NCBI GenBank assembly: GCA_963205495.1
Contig: CAUJIN010000024.1
Span: 1-64,000, forward strand
From: Pseudomonadota bacterium
GTDB lineage: Bacteria; Pseudomonadota; Gammaproteobacteria; Xanthomonadales; Xanthomonadaceae
DNA length: 64,000 nucleotides
Direction: 5' to 3'
The translations under genes were made by a program, and so were the position numbers. The notes below the pieces were generated by a model. It was not told the DNA's origin. It did no database searches and worked only from the letters and a program-made list of their open reading frames with translations. Numbering within the stretch: position 1 is the stretch's first letter; every line of letters begins with the position of its first letter. Below are positions 8,419 through 18,160 of this stretch, piece after piece.

Positions 8419-10074
8419 ATGATCAATCCCTACCGCAGCCTCAGCGCCAACCTGCCCGACCGCGTCCCGGCCGGACGCGATGCGCTGCCGACGGACGCCA
8501 AGCGTCTGCACGCCTGGGTCGATGCCCTGCCGCGCGCCAACCAGCAGGCCTATCTGCTGGAACTGACTTCGGCGCTGGACGCCTTCCACACCCGCCAGCT
8601 CGACGGCTTCGCCCGCCTGGAAGTGATGGAAGTGCTGCGTCCGCCGCTGCTGGAAGCAGCCAACCTCCTGGCCAGCCGGCTGCAGGGCAGCAGCTTCCCG
8701 CTGACCGGCACCAAGGCCGAAACCGCCACCCAGCTCCTCCACCTGCACCGGCAGCTGGCGCTGGGCTACCGCATGGCCCTGGTCGAAGCCTGCGCGCCTG
8801 CCGGCAAGGTGCCGTTCCTGCGCGGCACCAGCGCTGCGACGGCACTGGTGCGCGCGACCTATCACCACGTCCGCTGGCTGGCCGCCAGCTACTTCCTCTA
8901 TCGCCCGCCCGAGCTCGACGTATGGGCGCAGATTTATGCCCTGGCTGCATTCGCGGGCGCCCGCGGTCTGGAAAACAAGGCCATCGAAGACGCCGCCGAG
9001 CGCCGCGCCCTCACCGTCGCGCTGCTGCAGAACCAGGCCGTGCTGATGGCGTTGGCCAATCCCTACCGGTTCAGCCAGCGCGAGCTGGTCGAACTGTGGA
9101 CGCTGTGCCGCGACGTGGCCGCGACGGTGGAAATGACGCCGCAGCGTTTTGCCGCCGCCGGCGCGCTGGCGATGATCGACACCGACCTGCCGCCGTCCTT
9201 CGTGTCGCGCGCGCCTGATCCGGATGAGGGCGACGCGCTCTGGATCGACCTGCGCAAGCTCGACACCCTGGTGCGCGGCACGCTGTCGCGCAGCGGCGAC
9301 AGCGGCGAGGCGGTATTGCGGCTGGCGCGCGACTATCGCCTGGCCGTGCCGGTGAGCCTGCTGGAACGTGCCATGGAGGGCTGGAGTCAGGACACGAACC
9401 GCGCCAGCCCCCGGTTCGAGGGAGGCTACGCGATGCACACCATCGTCGGCCTGAGCGGGCTGCACTTTCATCTCGCCGGGCAGCAGGATTTCGACAGCTT
9501 CATGCGCGAGGTGCGCGGCATTTCGGCGGTTTCGCTGGATCGCGCTTCCTGGGCGCAAACCAGCGCCGATGCCGTACATGCAGCGGTTGCCGTGGCGCGG
9601 ATCCAGGACCAGAGCCTGGGCGGCTACCGCCTGCGCTGGGACGCTTCGCAGGGCGTGCGCGCGCGCATTGGCGAACTGGTCGGTCTCGGCCTGCCGGCGG
9701 AAGGCGGGCCGTTCGACTGGATGGTCGGGCTGGTGCGCTGGCTGCGCTATGACGAAGGCGGCATGGAAGCCGGCATCGACCTGATCTCGCGGCGCGCCCA
9801 CGCGGTCGGACTGCGCTCGCTGGACGAAGGCGGCAGTTCCGCCGCACCGATCCGAGCGCTCGGCCTGCTGCCGCTGTCGGGCGAAGAGAACGGTACCGCG
9901 CAGTTCCTGTTCTCGGCGCTCAACGAGGTCGACGCCCCCCAGATGGAAGTGGTCCGCGCAGTGGACCGCTGGGGCGGAGTGGCGACGCAGGCATCGACCA
10001 TCTTCGCCTGCGGTGCCCTGCAACCGCAGCGCCGCACCGGCGACTACCTGCTGGCGCAGGCAGAACGGATCTGA
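8419..10074 (+). CDS. Probable cyclic-di-GMP-binding protein with C-terminal PilZ-like segment
   Basis: This 551-aa soluble protein has a long alpha-helical N-terminal part and a beta-rich C-terminal part. The C-terminal part contains 'ARIQDQSLGGYRLRW', which fits the D/N-x-S-x-x-G strand of PilZ domains, followed by 'RIGELVGL'. Similar 540-580 aa proteins in Xanthomonas and Pseudomonas are annotated as c-di-GMP-binding, though that is recalled and not searched. An RxxxR PilZ switch is not obvious. ATG 8419 is preferred over an upstream in-frame start because residues before it are low-complexity Arg/Ala. Confidence 0.6.
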   Translation: MINPYRSLSANLPDRVPAGRDALPTDAKRLHAWVDALPRANQQAYLLELTSALDAFHTRQLDGFARLEVMEVLRPPLLEAANLLASRLQGSSFPLTGTKAETATQLLHLHRQLALGYRMALVEACAPAGKVPFLRGTSAATALVRATYHHVRWLAASYFLYRPPELDVWAQIYALAAFAGARGLENKAIEDAAERRALTVALLQNQAVLMALANPYRFSQRELVELWTLCRDVAATVEMTPQRFAAAGALAMIDTDLPPSFVSRAPDPDEGDALWIDLRKLDTLVRGTLSRSGDSGEAVLRLARDYRLAVPVSLLERAMEGWSQDTNRASPRFEGGYAMHTIVGLSGLHFHLAGQQDFDSFMREVRGISAVSLDRASWAQTSADAVHAAVAVARIQDQSLGGYRLRWDASQGVRARIGELVGLGLPAEGGPFDWMVGLVRWLRYDEGGMEAGIDLISRRAHAVGLRSLDEGGSSAAPIRALGLLPLSGEENGTAQFLFSALNEVDAPQMEVVRAVDRWGGVATQASTIFACGALQPQRRTGDYLLAQAERI

Positions 10075-10171
10075 GCACTCCGATGCGGCGCGGATGCCCG
10101 GGCGCGCGGGCTTGCGCGATAATGCCGGGCTGCGCTGCGCCGCCCCGGCGCGCCGTTCCTGCAGGTGAGAC

Positions 10172-11407
10172 ATGAGCATGGTTTCCACCGCGGCCCGTCA
10201 TCGCACCCTGGCCGCCCGCATCGGCGGCGTCGCACTGGGCGGCGGCGCGCCGATCGTGGTGCAGTCGATGACCAACACCGACACCGCCGACGTCAACGCC
10301 ACCACGCGCCAGGTGGCCGAACTGTGGCGCGCCGGCTCCGAGCTGGTCCGCCTCACCGTCAACAACGCCGAAGCCGCCGCCGCGGTGCCGCGCATCCGCG
10401 ACCGGCTGGCGCTGATGGGCGTCTCGGTGCCGCTGATCGGCGACTTCCACTACAACGGCCACACGCTCCTTGCCGACGAGCCCGCCGCGGCGCAGGCGCT
10501 GGCCAAATACCGCATCAATCCCGGCAACGTCGGCTTCGGGCGCAAGCGCGACACCCAGTTCGCCACCCTGATCGAACTGGCCCTGCGCCACGGCAAGCCG
10601 GTGCGCATCGGTGCCAACTGGGGCTCGCTCGACCAGGACCTGGCGGCGCGCCTGATGGACGAGAACGCGCAGCGCGCCGAACCCTGGGACGCCGCCGCGG
10701 TGCTGCGCGAGGCGCTGATCCGCTCGGCGCTGGACTCGGCCGAACGCGCGGTCGAACTGGGCATGGCGCGCGAGGACATCATCCTTTCCTGCAAGGTGTC
10801 CGGCGTGCAGGACCTCATCGCGGTGTATCGCGATCTCGCCTCACGCAGCGACTACCCGCTGCACCTGGGCCTGACCGAGGCCGGCATGGGTTCCAAGGGC
10901 ATCGTGGCCTCGGCCGCGGCGCTGGCGGTGCTGCTGCAGGAAGGCATCGGCGACACCATCCGCATCTCGCTCACGCCCGAACCGGACCAGTCGCGCACCG
11001 CCGAGGTGATCGTGGCGCAGGAGCTGCTGCAGACCATGGGCCTGCGCGCCTTCACCCCGATGGTGACCGCCTGTCCCGGCTGCGGGCGCACCACCTCGAC
11101 CTTCTTCCAGCACCTGGCCAAGGTGGTGCAGGACCACGTGCGCGAAAAGATGCCGGTATGGAAGCTGGCGCATCCGGGCGTGGAGAACCTGACGCTGGCA
11201 GTGATGGGCTGCATCGTCAACGGCCCGGGGGAATCGCGCCACGCCAACATCGGAATCTCGCTGCCCGGCACCGGCGAGGCGCCGGCGGCGCCGGTCTTCA
11301 TCGACGGCAAGAAGGCCATGACCCTGCGAGGGGAACACATCGCCGAGGAATTCGTCGGCATCATCGACGAGTACGTGCGCGAGCACTATCGCGCCGGGGC
11401 GGATTGA
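10172..11407 (+). CDS. ispG: 4-hydroxy-3-methylbut-2-en-1-yl diphosphate synthase (IspG/GcpE)
   Basis: This is the penultimate enzyme of the MEP isoprenoid pathway, a [4Fe-4S] protein converting MEcPP to HMBPP. Recognisable parts are '[16 protein letters not shown]' and '[11 protein letters not shown]' in the TIM barrel. The cluster Cys are in '[14 protein letters not shown]' (about residue 300) and 'GCIVNGPGE' (about 347). Length is 411 aa. A GATAAT hexamer at 10118-10123 could be the -10 box, and an AGGTGA element precedes the ATG at 10172. It appears monocistronic. Confidence 0.96.
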   Translation: MSMVSTAARHRTLAARIGGVALGGGAPIVVQSMTNTDTADVNATTRQVAELWRAGSELVRLTVNNAEAAAAVPRIRDRLALMGVSVPLIGDFHYNGHTLLADEPAAAQALAKYRINPGNVGFGRKRDTQFATLIELALRHGKPVRIGANWGSLDQDLAARLMDENAQRAEPWDAAAVLREALIRSALDSAERAVELGMAREDIILSCKVSGVQDLIAVYRDLASRSDYPLHLGLTEAGMGSKGIVASAAALAVLLQEGIGDTIRISLTPEPDQSRTAEVIVAQELLQTMGLRAFTPMVTACPGCGRTTSTFFQHLAKVVQDHVREKMPVWKLAHPGVENLTLAVMGCIVNGPGESRHANIGISLPGTGEAPAAPVFIDGKKAMTLRGEHIAEEFVGIIDEYVREHYRAGAD

Positions 11408-11436
11408 GCCGCGGCGCAGAAGCTCTGCAAAACGGG

Positions 11437-12453
11437 TCAGACGGCCGGGTATTCCGGCTTCTGCTCGCGCGCCATCAGCCAGGCCAGGCCTTCGCCCGGG
11501 GTGATCTCGCCGTGCAGCACGCGCTGCACCTGCGCGCTGATGGGAAGGTCGAGGCCGTGGCGGTTCGCCAGGCGCATCACTTCGTCCACGGTCTGCACCG
11601 ATTCGACCACCTGGCCGATTTCGCGCACCGCGTCGGCGACGCTTTTCCCCTGCCCGAGGGCCAGGCCCAGGCGGCGGTTGCGGGACAGATCGCCGGTGCA
11701 GGTGAGCACCAGGTCGCCGAGACCGGAAAGCCCCATCAGGGTTTCGGCGCGCGCGCCCAGCGCCGCGCCCAGCCGCAGCATTTCGTTCAGCCCGCGGGTG
11801 ATGAGGCCCGAGCGCGCGTTCAGCCCGAGCTGCATGCCGTCGGCCACGCCGGTGGCCACGGCCAGCACGTTCTTCATCGCACCGCCCAGTTCGGCGCCGA
11901 TCATGTCGGTGCCGGTGTAGACGCGGAAGGTCGGGCCGTGCAGCGCGCGCGCCACCTCGCAGGCGAAATCGGCGCGGTCCGAATGCGCGGTGACGGCGGT
12001 GGGAAGGCCCTGCGCCACTTCGCGCGCGAACGAAGGCCCGGTGACCACGCACAGCGGCGTTTCGGGGCCGAAGACCTCCTGCGCCACTTCGTGCAGGAAG
12101 CGCCCGGAGCCGGGCTCGAAACCCTTGGTCGCCCAGGCCACGCCGACGTCGGCGCGCTTGATCGGTGCGACCTGTCGAACCGTGGCGGTGAAGGCGTGGC
12201 TGGGAACCACCACCAGCAGCAGGTCGGCCTCGCCCACGGCGCGGGCGAGGTCGGCTTCGTACTTCAGTTCCGGGGGTAGCGGTACATCGGGCAGGTAGTA
12301 GGCGTTGCGGCCGGTATCCGCCATCGCCGTGAGGGCCGCGCCATCGCGGCCCCACAGCGTGGTGTCCAGCTTGTTGCGCGCAGCCTGCGCGGCGAGCGCC
12401 GTGCCCCAGGACCCGGCGCCCAGTACCGCCAGCCGCAGCGGGCGATCCGACAT
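11437..12453 (-). CDS. gpsA: Glycerol-3-phosphate dehydrogenase [NAD(P)+]
   Basis: This enzyme makes sn-glycerol-3-phosphate from DHAP for phospholipid synthesis. The N-terminal cofactor loop reads '[14 protein letters not shown]'. Other signatures are '[11 protein letters not shown]', '[12 protein letters not shown]', '[16 protein letters not shown]' and '[14 protein letters not shown]'. ATG 12453 gives 338 aa and starts four bases beyond the secB stop. An in-frame ATG at 12474 would overlap secB by 17 bases and add seven residues. It is probably co-transcribed with secB, an order common in gammaproteobacteria. Confidence 0.95.
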   Translation of the reverse strand: MSDRPLRLAVLGAGSWGTALAAQAARNKLDTTLWGRDGAALTAMADTGRNAYYLPDVPLPPELKYEADLARAVGEADLLLVVVPSHAFTATVRQVAPIKRADVGVAWATKGFEPGSGRFLHEVAQEVFGPETPLCVVTGPSFAREVAQGLPTAVTAHSDRADFACEVARALHGPTFRVYTGTDMIGAELGGAMKNVLAVATGVADGMQLGLNARSGLITRGLNEMLRLGAALGARAETLMGLSGLGDLVLTCTGDLSRNRRLGLALGQGKSVADAVREIGQVVESVQTVDEVMRLANRHGLDLPISAQVQRVLHGEITPGEGLAWLMAREQKPEYPAV

Positions 12454-12457
12454 GGGA

Positions 12458-12976
12458 TCAGGCGTGGCCGACATCCGGCGTCGTGGCCGTCTGGCCCTCG
12501 ACCGCCTGCTGGCGACGGCGCAGCGATTCGGCGTAGATCTGGTCGAAGTTGATCGGCTGGATCAGGAAAGGCGGGAAACCGCCGTTCTGCACCATGTCGG
12601 CGATCTGCTGGCGCGCGTAGGGGAACAGCGTGTTGGGCGCGTAGGTGCCCAGCAGCGCGTCGGTGTTCTGCGCGTCGAAGCCCACGATGGTGAAAATGCC
12701 GGCCTGCTGCACTTCGGCCAGGTAGGCGTTCTTGCCGTTCAGGGTGCAGGTGAGCGAGACGGTCAGCACCACCTCGAACACGCCCTCGGCCAGACCCGCG
12801 ACCTTCTGGCCCAGGTTGAGCTGCAGCTCGGGCTGGCCCTGCTCCTGGAAAACCTGCGGGGCGTTGGGGGCCTCGAAGCTCACATCCTTGATGTAGATGC
12901 GCTGCAGCGCGAACTGCGGCTGGTTGGCGGCTTCGGGGGCAGCGCCTGCGGCGCCGTTGGCGGTCTCATCGGCCAT
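12458..12976 (-). CDS. secB: Protein-export chaperone SecB
   Basis: This is the cytosolic tetrameric chaperone that keeps preproteins unfolded and hands them to SecA. The core is clear: '[19 protein letters not shown]', '[19 protein letters not shown]', '[18 protein letters not shown]' and '[19 protein letters not shown]'. Length is 172 aa with an Ala-rich N-terminal extension. ATG 12976 is used because the upstream in-frame residues are not SecB-like. It lies directly upstream of gpsA. Confidence 0.96.
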   Translation of the reverse strand: MADETANGAAGAAPEAANQPQFALQRIYIKDVSFEAPNAPQVFQEQGQPELQLNLGQKVAGLAEGVFEVVLTVSLTCTLNGKNAYLAEVQQAGIFTIVGFDAQNTDALLGTYAPNTLFPYARQQIADMVQNGGFPPFLIQPINFDQIYAESLRRRQQAVEGQTATTPDVGHA

Positions 12977-13138
12977 GGGTGACTCCAGATTGATTGGGGA
13001 AGAAGACCGTTTCGCGGGAAACGGCAAAAGGACGCGGATTATCCCACGCCCTGCCCAGATGGGCCAGACGGGCGCGGTTTTCAAGGCCTCGGAGCGTCGG
13101 CGATGCTACCGTTCCGCTCCCGCCCGCAGCTCCCGTCC

Positions 13139-13972
13139 ATGACTTCGCCCACGACACCGTGCTTTGCCGTCCTCGGCCAGCCCATCGCGCACAGCCTCTC
13201 GCCGCGCATCCACCGGCTCTTCGGCGCGCAATGCGGCATCGCGCTGGACTATCGCGCTATCGAGCTTGCGCCCGACGCGCTGGCCGCGCGCATGGCCGAG
13301 CTCCACGCCGAAGGCCTCGCCGGCGCCAACGTCACCCTGCCGCTGAAGGAGCTGGCCGCGCGCGAGTGCGTGGCGCTCGCGGAAGCGGCGCGCCTGAGCG
13401 GGGCGGTCAACACCCTGATCCGGCACGAACGCGGCTGGCTGGGCGACAACACCGACGGTGCCGGGCTGGTGGCCGACCTCCGTCGGCTCGGCGTGCGCCT
13501 TGCCGACGCGCGCGTGCTGCTCGTGGGCGCGGGCGGCGCGGCGCGCGGCGCGGTGCCGGCGCTGTTCGATGCCGGCATCGGTTCGCTCACCGTCGCCAAC
13601 CGCACCGCCGCGCGCGCGGCGGCACTGGCGCACGACCTGCAATCGTGCGGCGATATCGCAACCTGCGGCTTCGAGGCACTGGGCGACGCCGGCCGCTTCG
13701 ACCTGATCCTCAACGCCACCTCGGCCGCCCGCTCCGGCCACGCGCTGGCGCTGCCCGCGACGCTGCCGGCGCCCGATGCGTCGGCCTACGACCTCTCCTA
13801 CGGCACCAGCGCAGAACCCTTCCTGGCCTGGGCGACTTCCGCAGGCATCGCGCGCCGCGCCGACGGGCTCGGAATGCTGGTCGAACAGGCCGCCGAAGCC
13901 TTCCACCGCTGGCACGGCGTGCGCCCGGAAACCGGTGCGGTGCCGGCGCAGCTGCGGGCGCAGCCGCAGTGA
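13139..13972 (+). CDS. aroE: Shikimate dehydrogenase (NADP+)
   Basis: This enzyme reduces 3-dehydroshikimate in aromatic amino-acid biosynthesis. Motifs seen are 'AVLGQPIAHSLSPRIH' at the N-terminus, 'GANVTLPLKELAA' with the catalytic Lys, 'GDNTDGAGLVADL' with the paired Asp, the NADP loop 'LVGAGGAARGAVPAL', and 'ANRTAARA'. Length is 277 aa from ATG 13139; the alternative in-frame ATG at 13103 adds 12 unlikely residues. It is convergent with pfp. Confidence 0.95.
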   Translation: MTSPTTPCFAVLGQPIAHSLSPRIHRLFGAQCGIALDYRAIELAPDALAARMAELHAEGLAGANVTLPLKELAARECVALAEAARLSGAVNTLIRHERGWLGDNTDGAGLVADLRRLGVRLADARVLLVGAGGAARGAVPALFDAGIGSLTVANRTAARAAALAHDLQSCGDIATCGFEALGDAGRFDLILNATSAARSGHALALPATLPAPDASAYDLSYGTSAEPFLAWATSAGIARRADGLGMLVEQAAEAFHRWHGVRPETGAVPAQLRAQPQ

Positions 13973-14003
13973 CGGACACGGGCTCTCCCGCCCGCGCCCC
14001 AGC

Positions 14004-15266
14004 TCAGCCGTCGGCGAGGTCGAACGCCGGGAGCTTCCTCACCACCGCCGCGTTCTTCAGCGTGACGTATTTGGGCAGGCCGTCCTTGCCGTAGGGCGGC
14101 GGCGCTTCGCCGCGGATCAGCGGTTCGAGATAGGCGCGCGCGGCTTCGGTGATGCCGTAGCCGTCCCTGGAAATGAAGTTCTTCGGCAGCTTTTTCTCGT
14201 GATTGGCGATTTTCGCCAGCGGTGCCGGCTCGATCTTCCAGCGGTAGGGCGAATCCGAAGTGCGGATGATGACGGGCATGTGCGCGTTCTTTCCGGCCAG
14301 CGCGAACTTCACCGCCGCCTCGCCCACCGCCAGCGCGTGGTCGAGATCGGTCTTGCTGGCCAGATGCCGCGCCGAGCGCTGCAGATAGTCGGGCACCGCC
14401 CAGTGCTGCTTGTAGCCGAGCTTCGCCTTCACCAGCTGCGCGATGGCCGGGCCGACGCCGCCGAGCTGGGTGTGGCCGAAGGCGTCCACCGTGCCGGCAT
14501 CGGCGAGGAAGCGCCCGTCGGCATCGCGCAGCCCCTCGGAAACCGCCACCGCACACCAGCCCACGCGCTTGACGGTGTCGTCCACCCTGGCGAGGAACGT
14601 CGCCTCGTCGAACGGAACTTCGGGAAACAGGATGAGGTGCGGCGCCTCGTCCGGGCCGCGGCCCGCCAGACCGGCGGCGGCGGCCAGCCAGCCGGCGTGG
14701 CGGCCCATCACCTCCAGCACGAAGACCTTGGTGGAGGATTCGGCCATCGAGGCCACGTCCAGCGCGGCCTCGCGCAGCGACACCGCGGTGTACTTCGCGG
14801 CCGAGCCGAAGCCGGGGCAGCAGTCGGTGACGGCGAGGTCGTTGTCCACCGTCTTGGGCACGCCGACGCAGGTGAGCGGATAGCCGAACTCGCGCGCCAC
14901 CTGCGAGACCTTGTTGGCGGTGTCGGCCGAATCGTTGCCGCCGTTGTAGAGGAACCAGCGGATGTCGTGCGCGGCGAATACCTCGATCAGGCGCTGGTAG
15001 CGCGCGCGGTCGGCCTCGATGGCCTTGAGCTTGAAGCGGCAGGAGCCGAACGCGCCGCCGGGCGTGTGCGCCAGCGCGCGGATCGCGGCGATGGGCTCTT
15101 TCGAGGTGTCGATCAGGTCCTCGCGCAGCGCGCCCAAGATGCCGTTGCGCGCGGCGTAGGCCTTCACCCCCGCTGCGCGCGCGGTGGAGATGACCGCCGA
15201 GGCGGTGGCGTTGATGACGGCGGTGACGCCGCCCGACTGTGCGTAGAGAAGCTTGCCCTGGCTCAT
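14004..15266 (-). CDS. pfp: 6-phosphofructokinase, probably pyrophosphate-dependent
   Basis: This is a PFK-superfamily enzyme phosphorylating fructose-6-phosphate. It begins 'LLYAQSGGVTAVINATA'. The phosphoryl-donor loop reads 'LYNGGNDSADTAN', lacking the GGDGS of ATP-PFKs, and 'VPKTVDNDLAVTDCCPGFGS' and 'VMGRHAGWLAAAAG' follow. This layout matches the reversible PPi-PFKs of xanthomonads and methanotrophs. It implies PPi-linked glycolysis, which is an inference. Length is 420 aa from ATG 15266. It is divergent from adk across a 201-base gap. Confidence 0.88.
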   Translation of the reverse strand: MSQGKLLYAQSGGVTAVINATASAVISTARAAGVKAYAARNGILGALREDLIDTSKEPIAAIRALAHTPGGAFGSCRFKLKAIEADRARYQRLIEVFAAHDIRWFLYNGGNDSADTANKVSQVAREFGYPLTCVGVPKTVDNDLAVTDCCPGFGSAAKYTAVSLREAALDVASMAESSTKVFVLEVMGRHAGWLAAAAGLAGRGPDEAPHLILFPEVPFDEATFLARVDDTVKRVGWCAVAVSEGLRDADGRFLADAGTVDAFGHTQLGGVGPAIAQLVKAKLGYKQHWAVPDYLQRSARHLASKTDLDHALAVGEAAVKFALAGKNAHMPVIIRTSDSPYRWKIEPAPLAKIANHEKKLPKNFISRDGYGITEAARAYLEPLIRGEAPPPYGKDGLPKYVTLKNAAVVRKLPAFDLADG

Positions 15267-15467
15267 GGAAGGATGACGTGTCGGAAAAGGGGAACGGGCC
15301 GCGCCAGTACGCGGATTTGCGCGCGGCGGTGCGGCTTTGGTCTGGTTTGACAGCGGCGTTCGGCAGCGGTTAGGTTTGCTGCGCTGCACCGCAGCCGCGG
15401 ACCGATCCAGTCTAGCGGAAAGGCCGCTCTGGCCGTGCGGTGCCTCATTGTCTTTCAGGCTCAGCAC

Positions 15468-16040
15468 ATGCGACTTGTACTACTCGGCGCCCCCGGCTCC
15501 GGCAAGGGAACCCAGGCCACGCGCCTCAAGGAAGCGCTCGCCGTTCCGCACATCTCCACCGGCGACCTGCTGCGCGGGGCAGTGGCGGCCGGCACGCCGC
15601 TGGGCCTGCAGGCCAAGGCGGTGATGGAGCGCGGCGAGCTGGTTTCCGATGACATCGTGCTGGGCATGCTGGAAGAGCGCCTGAACGCGGGCGACTGCGG
15701 CAAGGGCTTCATCCTCGACGGCTATCCGCGCAATTCGGCGCAGGCCAACGCGCTCGATGCGCTGCTCGGGCGCCTCGGCCAGCCGGTGGACGTGGCCGTG
15801 CTGCTCGACGTGGACACCGAGCTTCTGATCGAACGCATCGCCGGGCGCGCGCGCGCCGAGGGGCGCAGCGACGACACCCCCGAAACCGTGCGCAACCGCC
15901 TGCGCATCTACAACGACCAGACCGCGCCGGTGATCGGTTTCTACGAGGACGCCGGCAAGCTGGCGCGGGTGGACGGCGTCGGCAGCATGGACGAAATCAC
16001 CGCGCGCGTGCTCGCCGCGATCGGACACTCCCCGGCCTGA
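15468..16040 (+). CDS. adk: Adenylate kinase, short form
   Basis: This enzyme interconverts ATP + AMP and 2 ADP. The P-loop GAPGSGKGT is at residues 7-15, with 'HISTGDLLR' and 'FILDGYPRN' in the AMP-binding region. The LID is short: 'GRARAEGRSDDTPETVRNRL' with no zinc Cys set. Length is 190 aa, the short type seen in xanthomonads. ATG 15468 is chosen over the upstream 15435 start because the protein then begins MRLVLLGAPG. Confidence 0.96.
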   Translation: MRLVLLGAPGSGKGTQATRLKEALAVPHISTGDLLRGAVAAGTPLGLQAKAVMERGELVSDDIVLGMLEERLNAGDCGKGFILDGYPRNSAQANALDALLGRLGQPVDVAVLLDVDTELLIERIAGRARAEGRSDDTPETVRNRLRIYNDQTAPVIGFYEDAGKLARVDGVGSMDEITARVLAAIGHSPA

Positions 16041-16093
16041 AGAAGGCCTCCCGCGCCCGCGCGGCGGGCGCATCGCGCCTTCCCGGTGAAGCG

Positions 16094-17449
16094 ATGACAC
16101 TGCACATCCTGGGCATCTGCGGAACCTTCATGGGCGGCGTGGCCGCGCTCGCGCGCGAACGCGGGATCGCGGTGGAAGGATCGGACCAGAACGTCTATCC
16201 GCCCATGAGCACCCAGCTCGAAGCCCTGGGCATCGCGCTCAAGGCCGGCTACCGGCCCGAGCACCTCGGCGCGGGCGTGACCGAAGTCGTGATCGGCAAC
16301 GCGCTCTCGCGCGGCAACCCGGCGGTGGAAGCCGTGCTCGACCGCGGCCTGGCCTATACCTCGGGCGCGCAGTGGCTGGCGGAAAACGTCCTTCCCGGCC
16401 GCACCGTGCTGGCGGTAGCCGGCACCCACGGCAAGACCACCACCACCAGCCTCCTGGCCTTCCTGATCGACCGCCTGGGTGGCGCCCCGGGCTTCCTGAT
16501 CGGCGGGGTTTCCGCCGACTTCGAGGCCTCGGCGCGGCTGGGCTCGGGCGAATGCTTCGTGGTCGAGGCGGACGAGTACGACACCGCGTTCTTCGACAAG
16601 CGATCCAAGTTCGTCCACTACCGCCCGAAGATCGCGATCCTCAACAACCTCGAATTCGATCACGCCGACATCTTCCCTGATCTTGCCGCGATCGAGCGGC
16701 AATTCCATCATCTTGTGCGCACCGTCCCCGGCTCCGGACGGCTCCTCGTCAACGCCGAGGACGAAAATCTCGCGCGGGTGCTGGCGCAGGGCTGCTGGAC
16801 CCCGGTGGAAACCTTCGGCATCGACGCGCCGGCCGACTGGCAGGCACGGCTCGACGCCCCCGACGGCTCGATCTTCACCGTACTGCGCCGGGGCGAGGTG
16901 CTGGGCCAGGTGCGCTGGTCGATGGCGGGCCGGCACAGCGTGATGAACGCGCTGGCGGCGCTGGCCGCGACCGCCGCGGCCGGCTTCGATCCGCGCGCGG
17001 CGCTGGCGCTGTTCCCGCAGTTCCGAGGCGCCAGGCGTCGGCTGGAACTCCTGGCGGTAACCTCGGCGCTTCGGGTCTACGACGACTTCGCCCACCACCC
17101 CACCGCGATCCGCACCACGCTCGACGGCCTGCGCGCGCGGCACCCGCAGGGGCGCCTGGTCGCGGTGCTGGAACCGCGCAGCAATTCCATGCGCCTGGGC
17201 GCGCACGCCGACGCGCTCGCGCCCTCGCTCGATCCGGCCGACGCCGTGGTCTTCCTCGCCCGCCCCGAGATTCCCTGGGATGCGCGGCGGGTGATCGGGG
17301 CGCTGCGCGGCGAGGGCCACGCCGAGGCCGACGTCGAAGCGCTGCTGGCGCGGCTGGCCGCGCTGGTGCGCCCGGGCGACACCGTGGTCTTCATGTCCAA
17401 CGGCGGCTTCGAGGGCGCCCCGCATCGCTTCGCGCGGTCGCTGGGATAA
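16094..17449 (+). CDS. mpl: UDP-N-acetylmuramate:L-alanyl-gamma-D-glutamyl-meso-diaminopimelate ligase
   Basis: This is a murein-recycling Mur-family ligase that attaches recovered tripeptide to UDP-MurNAc. It has an N-terminal Rossmann-like start 'LHILGICGTFMGGVAALA', the ATP loop 'VAGTHGKTTTTS', 'VEADEYDTAFFDKRSKF' typical of Mpl rather than MurC, and 'YDDFAHHPTAI'. Length is 451 aa, standard. The end of the gene contains a GATAAT that may serve as a -10 box for bolA. Confidence 0.94.
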   Translation: MTLHILGICGTFMGGVAALARERGIAVEGSDQNVYPPMSTQLEALGIALKAGYRPEHLGAGVTEVVIGNALSRGNPAVEAVLDRGLAYTSGAQWLAENVLPGRTVLAVAGTHGKTTTTSLLAFLIDRLGGAPGFLIGGVSADFEASARLGSGECFVVEADEYDTAFFDKRSKFVHYRPKIAILNNLEFDHADIFPDLAAIERQFHHLVRTVPGSGRLLVNAEDENLARVLAQGCWTPVETFGIDAPADWQARLDAPDGSIFTVLRRGEVLGQVRWSMAGRHSVMNALAALAATAAAGFDPRAALALFPQFRGARRRLELLAVTSALRVYDDFAHHPTAIRTTLDGLRARHPQGRLVAVLEPRSNSMRLGAHADALAPSLDPADAVVFLARPEIPWDARRVIGALRGEGHAEADVEALLARLAALVRPGDTVVFMSNGGFEGAPHRFARSLG

Positions 17450-17479
17450 TCCGCACCATTCCCGCATCGGAGTTTCGTC

Positions 17480-17791
17480 ATGGACCTGCGCGAACGCATC
17501 CACCAGGCCGCCCTCGCGCTCTCGCCCGCGCACCTGGAAGTGGCGGACGAAAGCCACATGCACGCGCGCGGCACCCAGACCCACTACAAGGCCGTGATCG
17601 TGAGCGAGCGCTTCGAGGGCCTGCCCCTGATCCGCCGGCATCAGGCGGTGTACGCCGCGCTGGGCGAACTGATGGGCCGGTTCCACGCGCTCGCCCTGCA
17701 CACCTACACCCCGGCCGAATGGCAGGCGCTGGGCGAAGCGCCGGTGTCGCCCGCGTGCCGCGGGGGCAGCAAGCACGACCGCCCGCACTGA
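17480..17791 (+). CDS. bolA: BolA family protein
   Basis: This 103-aa member of the BolA/IbaG family works with monothiol glutaredoxins in Fe-S handling or as a regulator. The BolA core is visible: 'IHQAALALSPAHLEVADES', 'GTQTHYKAVIVSERFEGL', 'RRHQAVYAALGELMGRFHALALHTYTPAEW'. The His residues fit cluster-ligand positions of the family. The C-terminal tail 'ACRGGSKHDRPH' is extra. It starts 30 bases after mpl. Confidence 0.9.
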   Translation: MDLRERIHQAALALSPAHLEVADESHMHARGTQTHYKAVIVSERFEGLPLIRRHQAVYAALGELMGRFHALALHTYTPAEWQALGEAPVSPACRGGSKHDRPH

Positions 17792-17798
17792 ATCGGCT

Positions 17799-17951
17799 TC
17801 AGACACCCGGCCGCTGCCGCAAGCGCGCCACCACGGCCGCCTTCAGCCCGCCCTGCGAGGCACGCAGGCAATCCAGATCGGCGCGATTCCAGTCCGCCGC
17901 GATGCGTCCGTCGAGCAGCAGCACGGCGCGATCGAGAAAGCGTTCGGTCAC
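17799..17951 (-). pseudogene. Remnant: C-terminal end of an ABC transporter ATPase
   Basis: Fifty residues, starting from a GTG, read 'RFLDRAVLLLDGRIAADWNR' and end '...LKAAVVARLRQRPGV'. This looks like the last part of an ABC ATPase, where the D-loop/H-loop region leads into the C-terminal helix. The preceding ~180 residues (Walker A, signature, Walker B) are absent. The GTG overlaps the stop of the membrane-protein fragment upstream, as if an internal deletion joined the two. Identification is by resemblance only. Confidence 0.4.
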
Positions 17952-18160
17952 GGCCGAAGCCCCCGCTGCAGGAGCCGCGCGCTGATCGCCAGCCACGCCG
18001 GCACCAGCAGCGGCATCAGGGTTTGACCGATCGCTGCAAGAAACGCGGCCCGCAGCGCGAAGGCCAGCGCGATCCGCCCGGGCCTGCGACGCAGCGCCAG
18101 CGCGAGCAGCGCGGCGATGGCGGCCGAAGGCTTCGTGAATCTCGCCGAGGAGCGGTGGCA
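17948..18160 (-). pseudogene. Remnant: C-terminal membrane segment of a transporter permease
   Basis: A frame of 70 residues has no usable start codon and is preceded by an in-frame TAG at 18161-18163. It ends in a strongly hydrophobic stretch, 'AAIAALLALALRRRPGRIAL' then two helices and a stop overlapping the ATPase remnant. The overlap is typical of permease/ATPase gene pairs, supporting a decayed ABC-2 exporter. Its upstream part lies opposite the VanX-like remnant, so the junction is near 18120. Confidence 0.35.
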
